Origin: Paralithodes platypus
Lineage: Eukaryota; Arthropoda; Malacostraca; Decapoda; Lithodidae
Direction of reading: 5' to 3'
Length of the DNA: 64,000 bases
Assembly: GCA_032716605.1 (NCBI GenBank)
Contig: CM064509.1
Location: 37,915,921 to 37,979,920, forward strand
Position numbers and translations under genes: made by a program. The notes beneath the pieces are model-generated. The model saw nothing but the letters and a program-made list of their open reading frames with translations, searched no databases and was not told the origin of the DNA. Below are positions 51,201 to 60,599 of the stretch, one piece after another (position 1 is the first letter of the stretch; each line of letters starts with the position of its first letter).

Positions 51201-54096
51201 GGTGGGACTCATAAATATTGACCAAAAGATTTTTTCTTCCATAGGCCTATATCATGGTTTCATATACCAAGGACAGTTTTATTTTTGTTTGCACACATTA
51301 TCCAGCAATCATAACTCACAACGCCCACTAGCCAATGGACTGCGCAATAATGGACAAAATAAAAGGACTAGTTGAGGGAGGGGGGGTATAAAGGGGAAAC
51401 CGATAGAAGGATGAAGCATAGGGAGATACTGTACTAGCCTATTACAGTACTTTCTAAGATTCATAAAATAGAGAAATTTCCCGGCACCGGGAAGGTATTT
51501 GAAGGTTCTTATTAAAAGTTTAAATACTGTGACTTTCGTGAAGCCTATTGCACTTACGGGCTAGTGGAGAGGGATCTAATCATGGTTCCATGGTATACAA
51601 AATGGGTTAAGGGGGGCTCTGCCTCCTGGACCTTCACCCCCAGGACATTGAAATAATCTATTTTGCAAATACTGTAATGTAGATAGTTTTACCCCAGAAT
51701 TTATTTTGGCACCGCCGCTGTCGATAGGGAGTTTTGTTTTTTAGTGCTTCAGTACAGTGCCCAATGCCCATACAATCCATACCGGTATGTATTGGTAATT
51801 CTTCAGAACTGCACCTTCAAGTCTCAACCCCCTAACCTAACTTAGGATAAATTAGGACACCCTACTAACTAGCAACCTTTATTGAACAGTTGCTAAATAT
51901 TATCTAATGTAGGAATTGTTTTTTACACCATACCCGAAAGAGGATTTATAGAGCTCCGATCTTACGCTCAACCATCTGAACAATTTTCCAGCACACCTAA
52001 ACTTAGTTAGGTGCGGGAATAGTCTCCCGAAAATATAAAGACCTGGTGGGGGCTTGAACTCTCGACCCTTGGGTTTTGAGGCAGACACTTTACCAGTTAG
52101 ACCAATAGAGATATCCCACTTGGCCTGGTCGGCTCAGGTATTTCCGCATCCGATTCGGTTTAGGCCAACCTATTTCCACTGACTTTACACTAACAGCTAC
52201 TAACCTTTACCCAACATCTAGGCCTACTAACTTATATAATATGAACAAAAAATATTGGCTAGGCCTAGGCTATATATAAAACGGCTAGGCAGATATCACT
52301 ATAGTCAAAACGTTCCATCTGGTAAAATATATATTTCCGGTGTAGGCTAATTTGAACAGTCTTGGAGATTCTAAATATAAAATACTAGCAGGGGATACCC
52401 GGCGTTGCCCGGGTAATCACCATAATCACCCATCACTACTTCTACCATAATCATCATCAATCACTACTACCACAATACTACTACCTGTACTACCATAATC
52501 ACCGGCCTCGACCTCCCTGTGCCTCATTAAACGGTGACCTCTATTTCGGCCGCTAAATGGCCTCCGATTTTGGATCGGACCTCATCCGTAACCCCGTTTT
52601 GGGGGCTGCGAACAACTTTCGTTCCATACACATTTTCGATCGGCGGCCTCCTTCTGCCCCAAACTGCCAGTTTACCAATTTCGCGCCCATTTTCTCAGTC
52701 CCTTTCACCCTGGGGAATTTTCTTTTTCCACTAAAACCTGCCTAGGGAACCCCTTACTATGCATACCAAGTATGAACACTAGCTTAAAAAATGTGGCCAT
52801 GCATAAAGAACAGACGCACACAATCGAAAATATTATATAAACAGATTGGGTTCTTAATCACTAAAGCGAAAGCCGTTTGACTGAACAATAACTAATGTAT
52901 TTCCGACGGTAATGACACATGCAATCTAAGCAATGGGTTATTGGGCGATGACAAACTTTAAACCAACAAAAATCCAAGGGTTGGTTCTACATTAATATTC
53001 AAAGTTTAAAGGGGCTGTCTGCAATTTCTTTTTTTAGATAGTTTGGCCAATGGCAAGGAAAAACCACTAAGTTTTCAGTATTTTTCCAATCTATCACACT
53101 TCGCTAGCTCTTTGAGTCTAGGCCTATCTGTCCTCAGTCGCGTTAGGCTAGGCCATAGGCCTACCCAATCACCCAAGTGGTCTCCATGGTCTCAGAATCG
53201 CAAAATAATAGCCTACGTGCAGTATAAATTTAGCCTAGGCTCCTCCAAATTTGGCCTAGCTACAAAGCCTATATGCCTAGGCTGGTCTAGATCCTGTGTG
53301 GCAGGGAGAACTTTTTCATTACCTGTTAACGAAGAAACATTGAACAATAGCCTAGGCCTATCTTTAACCTAGGCTAACCCAATCTAGTAGGCCTAGGCTG
53401 TATTAGTAGACTAGCCTATTTATAAATGTAAAGTGTGAACATAGGCTAGCCTATCTTGTAAAATTACCAAATTAGATAGGCTAGCCTATAGGCCTAGGCT
53501 AGGTACAAGTCTCCCAGCTACACAGGATTAGGGCCTATACCATCTAGGCTTAGCCTAGATATAGGCTAATCACTACATGGAAACAGCACAATCCACATTC
53601 GATCACAAGGTTAGGCTAACGATATTTAGCCTAGATCTAAGATTCTAGGCTAATACAAGACCTTCAATGTATAGACTAGGGCCTAGGCCTATGTTTATTA
53701 ATTTCACCACAAAGACTGTTTTTATTATAGGATAGGCTAATTTCACCACAACACCAAACACCTCCATTGAAATTAATGAAAGCATAAGGTGATCCACCGG
53801 GATTCGAACCTGGGTTATCACACAAGGGCACCAATAGCCTAGGCTCAATTAACACCATGGTATAATAGGTGATGATGAGACCCCTTACACTGGTGTTTGT
53901 CAATACACGAGGGGCGTTTAAAAGACTCTGCCAGATCATATGACTTGACTGCGCCAGCCTGATCCAGTTCTGCAAAATCACGGACATAATGCTGTAATTC
54001 AATGGCGGTGGCTCACAAACGGGTTATTTACACTTCTGGCTTATGCTTACCAGAAACTAGTAGAAGGGAAAGGAAGAAGAAGGTATAACGAGCCAT
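42159..54096 (-). CDS. LAMP-family lysosome-associated membrane glycoprotein (5 coding exons)
   Basis: Exons in transcript order are 54096-54051, 46519-46011, 43793-43559, 42947-42738 and 42298-42159. They total 1140 nt, or 379 residues plus TGA, with all junctions GT-AG and in phase. Residues 1-21 are a signal peptide ([19 protein letters not shown]). About 35-150 are a mucin-like Thr/Pro/Glu repeat. About 150-340 form a single LAMP luminal domain with Cys167, Cys205, Cys288 and Cys337 and about eleven N-glycosylation sequons. About 345-367 are the membrane span, and the tail [12 protein letters not shown] carries a C-terminal YxxPhi sorting motif. Known role of the family: abundant, heavily glycosylated proteins of the lysosome and late-endosome membrane. 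Mucin region plus one LAMP domain resembles CD68, DC-LAMP and insect Lamp1 more than two-domain LAMP1/2, so no orthologue symbol is assigned. Confidence 0.92.
42320..42600 (-). repeat. Repeat A copy with a 66-bp tripled segment (LAMP intron 4)
   Basis: aaaataatcaaccacatacg to gtttcccaagcaaactactc occurs three times in a row with minor changes. The 82-codon frame over it is an artefact. Confidence 0.75.
42738..42947 (-). CDS. LAMP exon 4
   Basis: It encodes residues 264-334: [20 protein letters not shown], the third cysteine (Cys288), [10 protein letters not shown], then [10 protein letters not shown], equivalent to the vertebrate FKVWVQAF strand just before the stalk. Acceptor ccatag, donor CAAG|gtgagt. 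Confidence 0.9.
42990..43145 (-). repeat. Repeat A copy (LAMP intron 3)
   Basis: aaaacttgcaaactaaacaa to accacataaggtg, forward end next to the exon 4 acceptor side. Confidence 0.7.
43559..43793 (-). CDS. LAMP exon 3
   Basis: It encodes residues 186-264: [19 protein letters not shown] with the second cysteine (Cys205), [12 protein letters not shown], and [17 protein letters not shown]. Six N-x-S/T sequons lie here. Acceptor aacag, donor GCAG|gtaagg, phase 1. Confidence 0.9.
44230..44320 (-). mobile_element. tRNA-derived SINE, antisense (LAMP intron 2)
   Basis: The - strand reads TGGTGGTGTAATGGTTAAGG and CGGGTTTGAATCCCGGTGG, good A and B boxes. A second, sense SINE (tggtgtaatggtttagatgc) follows at 44325-44430. 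The same family is at 53757-53850. Confidence 0.7.
44735..45070. repeat. Repeat I and family F fragment (LAMP intron 2)
   Basis: 44735-44850 matches 39830-39975. 44974-45070 (ccccttctccctcatcttta, attagtttggagattgagac) is a piece of family F. Confidence 0.5.
45448..45670. mobile_element. MITE family C, copy 5 (LAMP intron 2)
   Basis: TTAA|CCCCCTCACGTTCTTGACGC ... ATAGTCGTGAGGGGG|TTAA, 223 bp. Confidence 0.88.
45707..45884. mobile_element. MITE family J, copy 4 (LAMP intron 2)
   Basis: AGCCAGTATCACTA ... GCGCTCTTGATACCGGCT with TAA on both sides. It is 178 bp, only 33 bp after the family C copy. Confidence 0.8.
46011..46519 (-). CDS. LAMP exon 2, mucin-like repeat and start of LAMP domain
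   Basis: The acceptor is tcttctag, immediately after 46520. Residues 16-185 comprise the end of the signal peptide, an acidic stretch, then repeated TTTPET hexamers encoded by a near-perfect 18-bp tandem at about 46160-46330, then FHYKYNVT and [10 protein letters not shown] with the first LAMP cysteine (Cys167). The Thr-rich region offers dense O-glycosylation sites. Donor ACAAG|gtaagg, phase 0. Confidence 0.9.
46160..46330. repeat. 18-bp coding minisatellite (LAMP mucin region)
   Basis: ggtggtggtttctggggt is repeated about nine times almost perfectly. In the antisense coding frame it is TTTPET. Length variation between alleles is likely. Confidence 0.92.
46580..46833. mobile_element. MITE family L, copy 2, long arms (LAMP intron 1)
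   Basis: TA|TTCGCTGTAAGTAGGCGAGA ... CTCGCCTACTAACAGCGAA|TA. The arms pair over about 60 nt, with the middle partly duplicated (accatttgggaagagtcag twice). Confidence 0.8.
47265..47517 (-). mobile_element. SINE family S (LAMP intron 1)
   Basis: On the - strand it reads from atttttcctttgcccctcaa through catggagtggcttcggtcac to cggccaggcagcctggggaa and a (CAA)n tail at the left. It is shorter than the 26155 copy because it lacks the duplicated gtttggtttcc block. Confidence 0.85.
47518..48260. other. No gene recognised (LAMP intron 1)
   Basis: A 172-codon open frame (47428-47946) is partly SINE and has no domain features. Repeat I-like sequence lies at 47815-47905. Confidence 0.35.
48265..48382 (+). 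mobile_element. LINE 3' tip with ATAGAT tail (LAMP intron 1)
   Basis: cattaacgaaggcggggctg to ggggatcactgcgtcaggca, then ATAGATATAGAT. It is the last about 100 bp of the family at 30166-30588. Confidence 0.8.
48795..48880 (-). mobile_element. SINE family S fragment (LAMP intron 1)
   Basis: ccgcaggctgtctaaccgaa and cagaaccctcccagcc match the family, without ends. Confidence 0.65.
49139..49343. mobile_element. hAT-like MITE, 205 bp
   Basis: CAGGGTGTCAAAC ... GTTTGACACCCTG are perfect TIRs. The flanking 8-mers cttgcagc and cttgctgc differ at one base. CAGGG ends plus 8-bp duplication is the hAT signature. Confidence 0.88.
49388..49586. mobile_element. Second hAT-like MITE of the same family, degraded right end
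   Basis: CAGGGTGTCAAACGAAGG at the left. The right end reads GGTTTGGCACTCCG. The inner part (tctttggaagtgataaaatg) is colinear with 49245-49335. Confidence 0.75.
50451..50873. mobile_element. Foldback element with arms of about 150 nt (LAMP intron 1)
   Basis: aatttacctatggtcccgtt at the left pairs with aacgggaccataggtaaaca at the right. The arms continue through caagtaac/gttactt, aaaaactgttt and ttaattgaaggt / catgcaattaa with some mismatches. The loop of about 120 nt is GC-rich. Confidence 0.82.
50898..51223. mobile_element. Foldback element with arms of about 130 nt and TAACC/TTAGG core (LAMP intron 1)
   Basis: ggtcaatatttacgagtccc pairs with gggactcataaatattgacc. The arms run through ccaccacagctgggatctca and gcttcattgctatacttttt to taacctaacctaacctaac opposite gttaggttaggttaatgc. 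Confidence 0.88.
51911..52190 (-). mobile_element. tRNA-derived SINE family H (LAMP intron 1)
   Basis: It is colinear with 8943-9222 over its whole length, with the tRNA-like head at about 52125-52045 on the - strand. Confidence 0.78.
52381..52830. repeat. Repeat with CCCGGCGTTGCCCGGG hairpin (LAMP intron 1)
   Basis: actagcaggggatacccggc, then gttgcccgggtaatcac, leads a GC-richer block with gttttgggggctgcgaacaa to about 52830. The open frames across it have no recognised domain. It resembles the leader of a dispersed element rather than host sequence. Confidence 0.5.
52831..53756. other. TAGGCCTA-dense intron sequence
   Basis: 53100-53740 carries dozens of taggcctaggct-type short palindromes. 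A 109-codon frame over it is motif-driven and not supported. Confidence 0.45.
53757..53850 (-). mobile_element. tRNA-derived SINE, antisense (LAMP intron 1)
   Basis: The - strand has TAACCCAGGTTCGAATCCCGG (B box) and the body ggatcaccttatgctttcat. It lies about 200 bp from exon 1. Confidence 0.65.
54051..54096 (-). CDS. LAMP exon 1, signal peptide
   Basis: ATG at 54096-54094 is followed by [14 protein letters not shown] and a donor TCTG|gtaagc. The one leftover base joins exon 2 to give Gly16. The hydrophobic run and the clean join to TLVCAQED identify it. An apparent start (MFEGN) next to exon 2 is intron sequence and was rejected. Confidence 0.88.
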
Positions 54097-54260
54097 AGTG
54101 CACAGTATTCCTTGGAGAGAGCTCGGACGTATTCCCTGGGCAGTGGTTGCGTGACAACTGACTGCGCCACCTCCACCCGGCACCTCCTGGCCTTTCCGGC
54201 TCTTACATCCACATTTCTCCACCCCGCCAAAAACAACAACAACAACATCAATAATACTAA
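54097..54260 (-). promoter_or_regulatory. Probable LAMP 5' UTR / promoter-proximal region
   Basis: The DNA immediately upstream of the LAMP ATG is GC-richer than its surroundings (54110-54215, with several CpGs) and lacks a clear TATA box at a usual distance. The transcription start cannot be fixed from sequence. Confidence 0.35.
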
Positions 54261-55145
54261 TAATCATCATTCTACTTGTTCAAACGAGCGCTCAATCTTC
54301 AAAATTAATTCGCAAGCGCTCAAACACAAAACAAAATGTCAATCAATCCACATTAACATTATTTACAACACAATTTACATAGTTAACATTATTTTTCCTT
54401 CTTAGCGTCCCTATTTTATTATCCATGCACTTATTATTTCTATGGTTATTATGCCATTATTCCCAGTAACAATGTAGTCTTGACACTATTTCCTACGATG
54501 TATGGTTTAACTGAATGACTACTTTTCGTGAATATGTTGGGTAGGTAGCGTCACTGGAATAGCCCATAATCAGCTGATTTGAAGATCCCGCGTGACAGGC
54601 GATAGGCGAAGTACCCAACAGCGAAGTTTGCTTATTTGAAGTTCTCACGTCGTAACAATGAACGTAGTTTTGGATGCAGTGAAATAGACAGGTCTTCGAG
54701 AATCTCATGGATAAAACAACACTAGAACTAATCTAATGGAACACTATTGATTTCAAGACAATTAGGCTACGCGATTTTATATTTACGATCATACATTAAA
54801 CGCATTCGCAAATCAACAGATACAGAATTGAGAACAGTTAGTATATCTAAATGTGTATAGCCTACATTATGCTTATGTAAGTATAGATATACTTGCAGGA
54901 GGTACCGGTGAAAAGGTAAGACCTCCGAAACTGTCATTGTCATCAAATTTGCTCACTCAACTTCTGACTACGATGAAGTACCCAAGTGTCATGGTGTAGT
55001 GCTTTATCCATGAATAACGGAATACCAGAGTAGCAGAGTGGATCAAGGACTCTGGTACGTCATGTAGGAATGGATAACGTAATGGTGAGTATCTTTGGTG
55101 GATAAATATTGGTCGTGGGTGGATATTGGAGTCAGTTATGTAGTG
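54261..55145. other. No gene recognised upstream of LAMP
   Basis: AT-rich. Only short, unsupported frames on either strand. Confidence 0.35.
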
Positions 55146-55150
55146 ACGTA

Positions 55151-55577
55151 GGTCGCGCTAATAAGTCATGTCCCAGCTGTCTATTACGTTTGGCTTGCTC
55201 TGTGCTGTCTTAATGTCTGTCAGATGTTGAATAGGGTGGGTAAGTGTATGAACATGTTTGTATATTTCCCTCGATATGAATAAATGAAGCTTAGACATTG
55301 CTGATACAAATGATTGATCAAAACAGGCTACTTGGTGCGGAGACATCACTTATTACTATGTACAATCAATCGCGCTAATAAGTGATGTCTCGGCACTAAG
55401 TATTTTTTAATCAATAATTGGCATCAGCAATATCTAAGCTTCATTTCTTCATATCGAGTGAAATACACAATCATGTTCCTACACTTACCCACCCTATTCA
55501 ACATCTGACAGGCATTAATACAGCACAGAGCAAGCCAAACGTAATGACAGATGGGACATGACTTATTAGCGCCACCG
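55151..55577. mobile_element. Inverted pair of MITE family A (copies 8 and 9)
   Basis: The first copy begins GGTCGCGCTAATAAGTCATG at 55151 and is degraded at about 55360. The second begins tcaatCGCGCTAATAAGTGA at about 55369 and ends TTATTAGCGCCACCG|TA. The pair could fold back on itself. Confidence 0.78.
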
Positions 55578-56329
55578 TAGGCTACATGGGTGGTTTGAGT
55601 GGATGGTGGGTGGTCGTGGGCGGTATATAGGTGGATTAGCCTATGCATATACTAATGAGTTAAATCGCACTTGGAAGCGTTGGTTGGATTGGATTAAGTA
55701 AAATTAGATTAAATCATTAAGATCCAAACCGTGAAACGCGACAAGCTTAGCCTATTAATTTCGCAAGTCATCGATATGACTGGCTTGACACCGGTAATGT
55801 ATTATATCTAGGTAATTTCTATTCGAATACTGGTACACAAATAGTTATACTAGGCTATACATCACTAAGTAATTTCATGAGCTAGCTAATTATTTGATTA
55901 TAATGTAGCCTAGGCTATATATTCCGGGGTTTGTTCCTGAGTAGCCTTTTATACAGTAGGCTATAACCTATATACAGGTACTGTATACACATGTAAATGT
56001 AGCCTATATAGTCATATATATATATATATATATATATACATACAGTATATATATATTTCTAGCCTTGGATCCTGACAGAATTTGTTATATCCACGATATA
56101 AAGCATTATGTTTTGTTCAATGTGCTTTTATTTTACATATAGGCCTATCATGAATATATATATATATATAATTTTTTTTCTATGTGATTGAGGGAGGCAA
56201 AAGGCAGAATTGCCTAATTACAGTGAATAGATGACCATTGTTCAGATATTATCCTGGGCTTATCGCGTGATTATAAACCTCTCTCTCTCTCTCACAGCCA
56301 TAGGCATACTACTCAATTAGTCTCTTTCT

Positions 56330-56379
<50 letters not shown>

Positions 56380-56640
56380 ATCTATCAGTACACACATACA
56401 CACACTCACTGACACGAGCTTAGCTCGCATTGCGCGTGGATTCCCCTTGACGAACAAGAGAGTGAATAACACATACAGACATTAATACAGCACAGAGCAA
56501 GCCAAACGTAATGACAGCTGGGACATGACATTAGCGCGACCGAACATGATTAAACGGTTGATAATGAATGGAGATAATGAGATGTATACGGCATCACACT
56601 CACTTGCCTAACATATTTGTCACTGATATTAGACCATTGT
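55578..56640. other. Simple repeats and MITE/LINE scraps
   Basis: (TA)n at 56008-56040 and 56155-56171. The reverse complement of the family 1 LINE 3' tip (ctatgtgattgagggaggca) is at 56180-56205. (CT)n is at 56336-56376. A MITE A right end (56475-56542) ends ATTAGCGCGACCG. Confidence 0.55.
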
Positions 56641-57050
56641 TCGGTTAGGAAACAGATTAACCCTTTCACGCTCATATGACGCAGAGGTTGCCAGATTTGC
56701 AATATTAGAGTTCTCTCACTCCTATAATTACCTCTCCAAAAATAGTTTTCTGCCCACAGCTAAATCAAAGACAACTGCAGAGGTTGAAGTAACTAAACTA
56801 AAGGTTTCTAAATACCCCTGATGGTAACAAAGGCTAATAGGCTCAAAATTGCGTCATATGTCGGAGACGGTTAACTTGCTCATGTAGTAATGTACTGTAC
56901 ACCGTATGTGGTGGATTGCGTTCTTTTATTTCATAAATTGTATTTTAGTAAGCGTTGTTTCCACATAACGATTTTGATTAGTTATTTTGCCTTTATATTG
57001 TCTTTGTTCCAGTTTTGGTTTGTTTAGTTTGCAAGTTTTACATTTTAATT
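56640..57050 (+). repeat. Repeat A copy interrupted by MITE C
   Basis: aggaaacagattaa | MITE | ttaacttgctcatgtag rejoins the repeat A sequence cagattaacttgctc found intact at 29532 and 31786. Confidence 0.8.
56661..56870. mobile_element. MITE family C, copy 6, inside repeat A
   Basis: TTAA|CCCTTTCACGCTCATATGAC ... ATATGTCGGAGACGG|TTAA. The target TTAA is the one in repeat A. Confidence 0.88.
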
Positions 57051-57254
57051 TATCCTGGGTTTATCGAGTGATTATAAACCCTCCTCTCTCTCTCTCTCTC
57101 CAATATATCTATCAGTACACACACACACTGACGCACACATACACACACACTCACTGACACACACACACGGTAACGAAGTGGGCTAAGGAAACCCAAGGAA
57201 AACTACTATACCTAATGTGTACGCTGTAGTCCAAATTGTACGCGACATCAATAA

Positions 57255-57485
<231 letters not shown>

Positions 57486-57499
57486 TCTTATTTTTTTTT

Positions 57500-57870
57500 G
57501 TCTTATCCTTATCCTTCTTCCTCCACACCACTTTCCATGTGTACCTGTGTATCATTTTGTGTCGGAAGGTGTTGGCTATCCACAGCCTCCTCCCCACACA
57601 TACGTCCACAAGTGCACTACCCACTCTCATTCACCTCTGTCGGTACCTCCCACCCTCCCACCACTCCAACTTTCTCATCACCCACCTTCCCATGCATATC
57701 CCCAATCAGAAATATTCTTCGTTCTTGCCAAACTCTTCCACATTCACCCAGAACTCCTCTTTCTCTCTTACAGGTTTATCCTCTGTCGGACCATAGAGAC
57801 ACACAATCACCCACAATCATCAACGGTTCGCCATCCTTGGGTAAGTACTCTCTTATTACCAATGACCGTT
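57500..57870 (-). mobile_element. LINE endonuclease relic
   Basis: The - strand reads EEFWVNVEEFGKNEEYF, a stop-containing joint, then GSALVDVCVGRRLWIANTFR and HKMIHRYTWKVV, the NTxFxHKxxHxxTW block that ends APE-type LINE endonucleases. The + strand open frames are shadows. Confidence 0.72.
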
Positions 57871-57895
57871 AGGTAAGGGGGTTAATATGCAAGTA

Positions 57896-58092
57896 CGGTC
57901 GCGCTAATAAGTCATTACGTTTGTCTTGCTCTGTGCTGTATTAATGTCTGTCAGATGTTGAATAGGGTGGGTAAGCGTAGGAACATGTTTGTATATTTCA
58001 CTCGATATAAATAAATCGAGCTTAGATATTGCTGATACCAATTATTGATCAAAATATACTTGGTGCCCAGACATCACTTATTAGCGCGACTG
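57896..58092. mobile_element. MITE family A, copy 11
   Basis: TA|CGGTCGCGCTAATAAGTCAT ... TTATTAGCGCGACTG|TA, 197 bp. It lacks the cccagctgt segment. Confidence 0.87.
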
Positions 58093-58179
58093 TACTACCC
58101 CCTTAACTTAACGCTTGATAGTTTATTAGTTACAATATATGCTATTAACTAAACCTCCACACGAATGTGTTAAGGAAAG

Positions 58180-58440
58180 GACAGGCTATTTTTTCTGAAG
58201 AGTGTAGGGAGGGGAGAAGGGGTGTTGGAGAGAGAGGAAGCTGTTGGAGTGGCTTTGTTATGTGTGTTATTACCAGATCAGGTCAGGTGAAGGTAATGAG
58301 GGATAAGCCTTTACAACAGCACCTCGTATCTACATTCTACTTTTCCTATTATGCTGAAGAGTGTAGAGAGGGGAGAAGGGGTGTTGGAGAGAGAGGAAGC
58401 TGTTGGAGTGGCTTTGTTGTATTTAGTATTGTGGTGGCTG
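58180..58440. repeat. Repeat unit V, sense (partner of 63088-63490)
   Basis: gaagagtgtagggaggggag to ggctttgttatgtgtgttat occurs twice (58196 and 58358), with ggtcaggtgaaggtaatgag between them. The reverse complement forms the array at 63088-63490. Confidence 0.8.
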
Positions 58441-58497
58441 GTACAGGGCATTACAATATGAAATAATGGACCCAATAATTAACCGTTCCTCCCTTAA

Positions 58498-58858
58498 GGG
58501 GAGATGGGCCATTTTTCTGGTCCCTTTTTCCCTTGTGTTTAGCCCCATTAGTTTTGAGATGATGAGACGTTTGGCTCATTAGTTTGGCGATTTTAACACC
58601 TTTCGCCCCATTTCGTTGTCAATTTTAACATCTTTCGTGCCATTTAGGTGTCCATTTTTTTCCTGGCGAGCGATAGCGAGCCTGTAATTCTAAGAGGAAC
58701 CGGCCTTCGGCCGTGACATTTTTCTATCGAAAAATGTACACATTTATATTGAAGGGGGTCTAGGGGGTGTTTTTCTAAGCTTGATGGAGGTCTAGCGAAG
58801 AAACTTAGAAATAAAGGAATAATTGCATGAATAGACCAAAAAAGCGGTCCATCGTCCC
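58498..58858. mobile_element. Family F element
   Basis: TTAA|GGGGAGATGGGCC ... GTCCATCGTCCC|TTAA, 361 bp, with ggaaccggccttcggccgtg inside. Confidence 0.75.
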
Positions 58859-58952
58859 TTAATTCCTTCCGCTATCTACTATTAGCGTACCGGTACTAGC
58901 TAGAACACCAGCGGAGCTCCTTGGCGACCTTGGGACGGGTTGGCGCCATTTC

Positions 58953-59330
58953 CTGGGGGGGGGGGGGGGGGGGGTCAATACATCTCGTTACCACGCCACT
59001 TCGCTACACAAAACAGTCCGTCAGTCAGTGAGGGTGTCAATACATCTCGTTACCACGTCACTTCTATACACCAAACAGTCCGTCAGTCAGTGAGGGTGTC
59101 AATACATCTCGTTACCACGCCACTTCGCTATACAAAACAGTCCGTCAGTCAGTGAGGGTGTCAATACATCTCGTTACCACGCCACTTCGCTACACCAAAC
59201 AGTCCGTCAGTCAGTGAGGGTGTCAATACATCTCGTTACCACGCCACTTCGCTATACAAAACAGTCCGTCAGTCAGTGAGGGTGTCAATACATCTCGTTA
59301 CCACGCCACTTCGCTACACCAAACAGTCAG
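58953..59330. repeat. G-run and 63-bp tandem satellite, about 6 units
   Basis: An 18-base G-run is followed by units of gtcaatacatctcgttacca, cgccacttcgctacac, and caaaacagtccgtcagtcagtgagg. Units alternate between ctatacaaaa and ctacaccaaa. Confidence 0.9.
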
Positions 59331-59334
59331 TAGC

Positions 59335-59400
59335 CAGCCCTTATTACTCCCACAAGGTGTAGGGAGAATCAATAAGACTCTAGAATGGAAAAGAGTGGGT
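59335..59400. repeat. Short dispersed repeat (also at 15050-15120)
   Basis: tagccagcccttattactcc and gtagggagaatcaataagac match tagccatgcagcccttactc and gtagggaggatcagcaagag. Confidence 0.6.
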
Positions 59401-59404
59401 TAGT

Positions 59405-59870
59405 AGGGATGATGGGTGGGGTGAGCAGCATCAGAGCAAAAGCTAATAGGGCCCTGGGCTTCCTTCACAGGAACCTCACAAAGTGTAACGCAAACATCAA
59501 AATTCAAGCTTTCAAATAATTAGTTCGGCCACACTTAACCCTCTCCGACATATGACGCGATTTTGAGCCTATTAGGGATACTTTAAAGCCTTTTTTACCA
59601 TCAGGGGTATTTAGACCCCTTTAGTTTAGTTACTTCAACCTCTGCAGTTGTCTTTGAGTTAGCTGTGGGCAGACAACTAAGTTTGGAGAGGTAATTATAA
59701 GAGTGAGAGAACTCTATTTCTTATTGCTAATCTGGCAACCTCTGCGTCATACGAGCGTGAAAGGGTTTAAAACACTGCGACACCGTCTGGGATCCACGCA
59801 CTCACAATAATATCAATACATTAGAGGCCATACAAAACAAAGCTGCAAGATGGATGGGGATGGGGGTAGG
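59405..59870 (+). mobile_element. CR1/L2-like LINE relic split by MITE C
   Basis: Left: SIRAKANRALGFLHRNLTKC, NANIKIQAFK, LVRPHL. Right, after the MITE: KHCDTVWDPRTHNNINTLEA, IQNKAARWM. This is the standard RT C-terminal order. The reading frame rejoins across the TTAA. Confidence 0.85.
59539..59766. mobile_element. MITE family C, copy 7, inside the LINE
   Basis: TTAA|CCCTCTCCGACATATGACGC ... CGAGCGTGAAAGGGT|TTAA. Confidence 0.88.
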
Positions 59871-59958
59871 GATGACGGGGGGGGGGGGGGGGGGGGATCG
59901 GTGGTGGTGGCAGCGAGGTGTTGTGGTAGCCAGTTGGTTACATATACGGTATACTGTA

Positions 59959-60172
59959 CAGTCGCGCTAATAAGTCATGGCTCGGCACCAAGTATGTTTT
60001 GATCAATAATTGATAATCAGCCATATCTAAGCTTCATTTCTTCATATCGAGTGAAATATACAAACACATGTTCCTACACTTACCCACCCTATTCGACATC
60101 TGGCAGACATTAATACAGCACAGAGCAAGCCAAACATAATGACACCCGAGACATGACTTATTAGCGCCACCG
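59959..60172. mobile_element. MITE family A, copy 12
   Basis: TA|CAGTCGCGCTAATAAGTCAT ... TTATTAGCGCCACCG|TA, 214 bp. Confidence 0.86.
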
Positions 60173-60242
60173 TACATCCAGACTCCAGGAGCCTGCTAAT
60201 GGAGAGGTCCTGTAGGTTTCTCCGCTCCATCGATCTCGCTTA

Positions 60243-60283
<41 letters not shown>

Positions 60284-60382
60284 TATAGATTAACTTTCTT
60301 ATGCAACGACTTATATAACCCTTTGCGTACGGTCGCGCGTGTCTTTCTGCACACTACTTGGCATTAGAGGAGTTTATTCAGC

Positions 60383-60580
60383 TTAAGAGGGGATGTGGGT
60401 CGTTTTTCTGGACCCCCTTCTCCCCCATGTTTAACCCCATTAGTTTTGAGATTTTAAGACGTTCGTTTCATTAGTTTGGCGATTTTCAGATCTTTCGCCC
60501 CCATTTCAGGGTCAATATTTAGACATCTCGTGCCATTTAGGTGTCGATATTTTCCCGGCGAGCGAAAGCGAGCCTGTAAT
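60383..60580. mobile_element. Family F left part
   Basis: TTAA|GAGGGGATGTGGGTCG, catgtttaaccccattagtt, then cccggcgagcgaaagcgagc. The right half with ggccttcggcc is missing. Confidence 0.7.
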
Positions 60581-60599
60581 TATAGCCTGTTTAAAGTTG

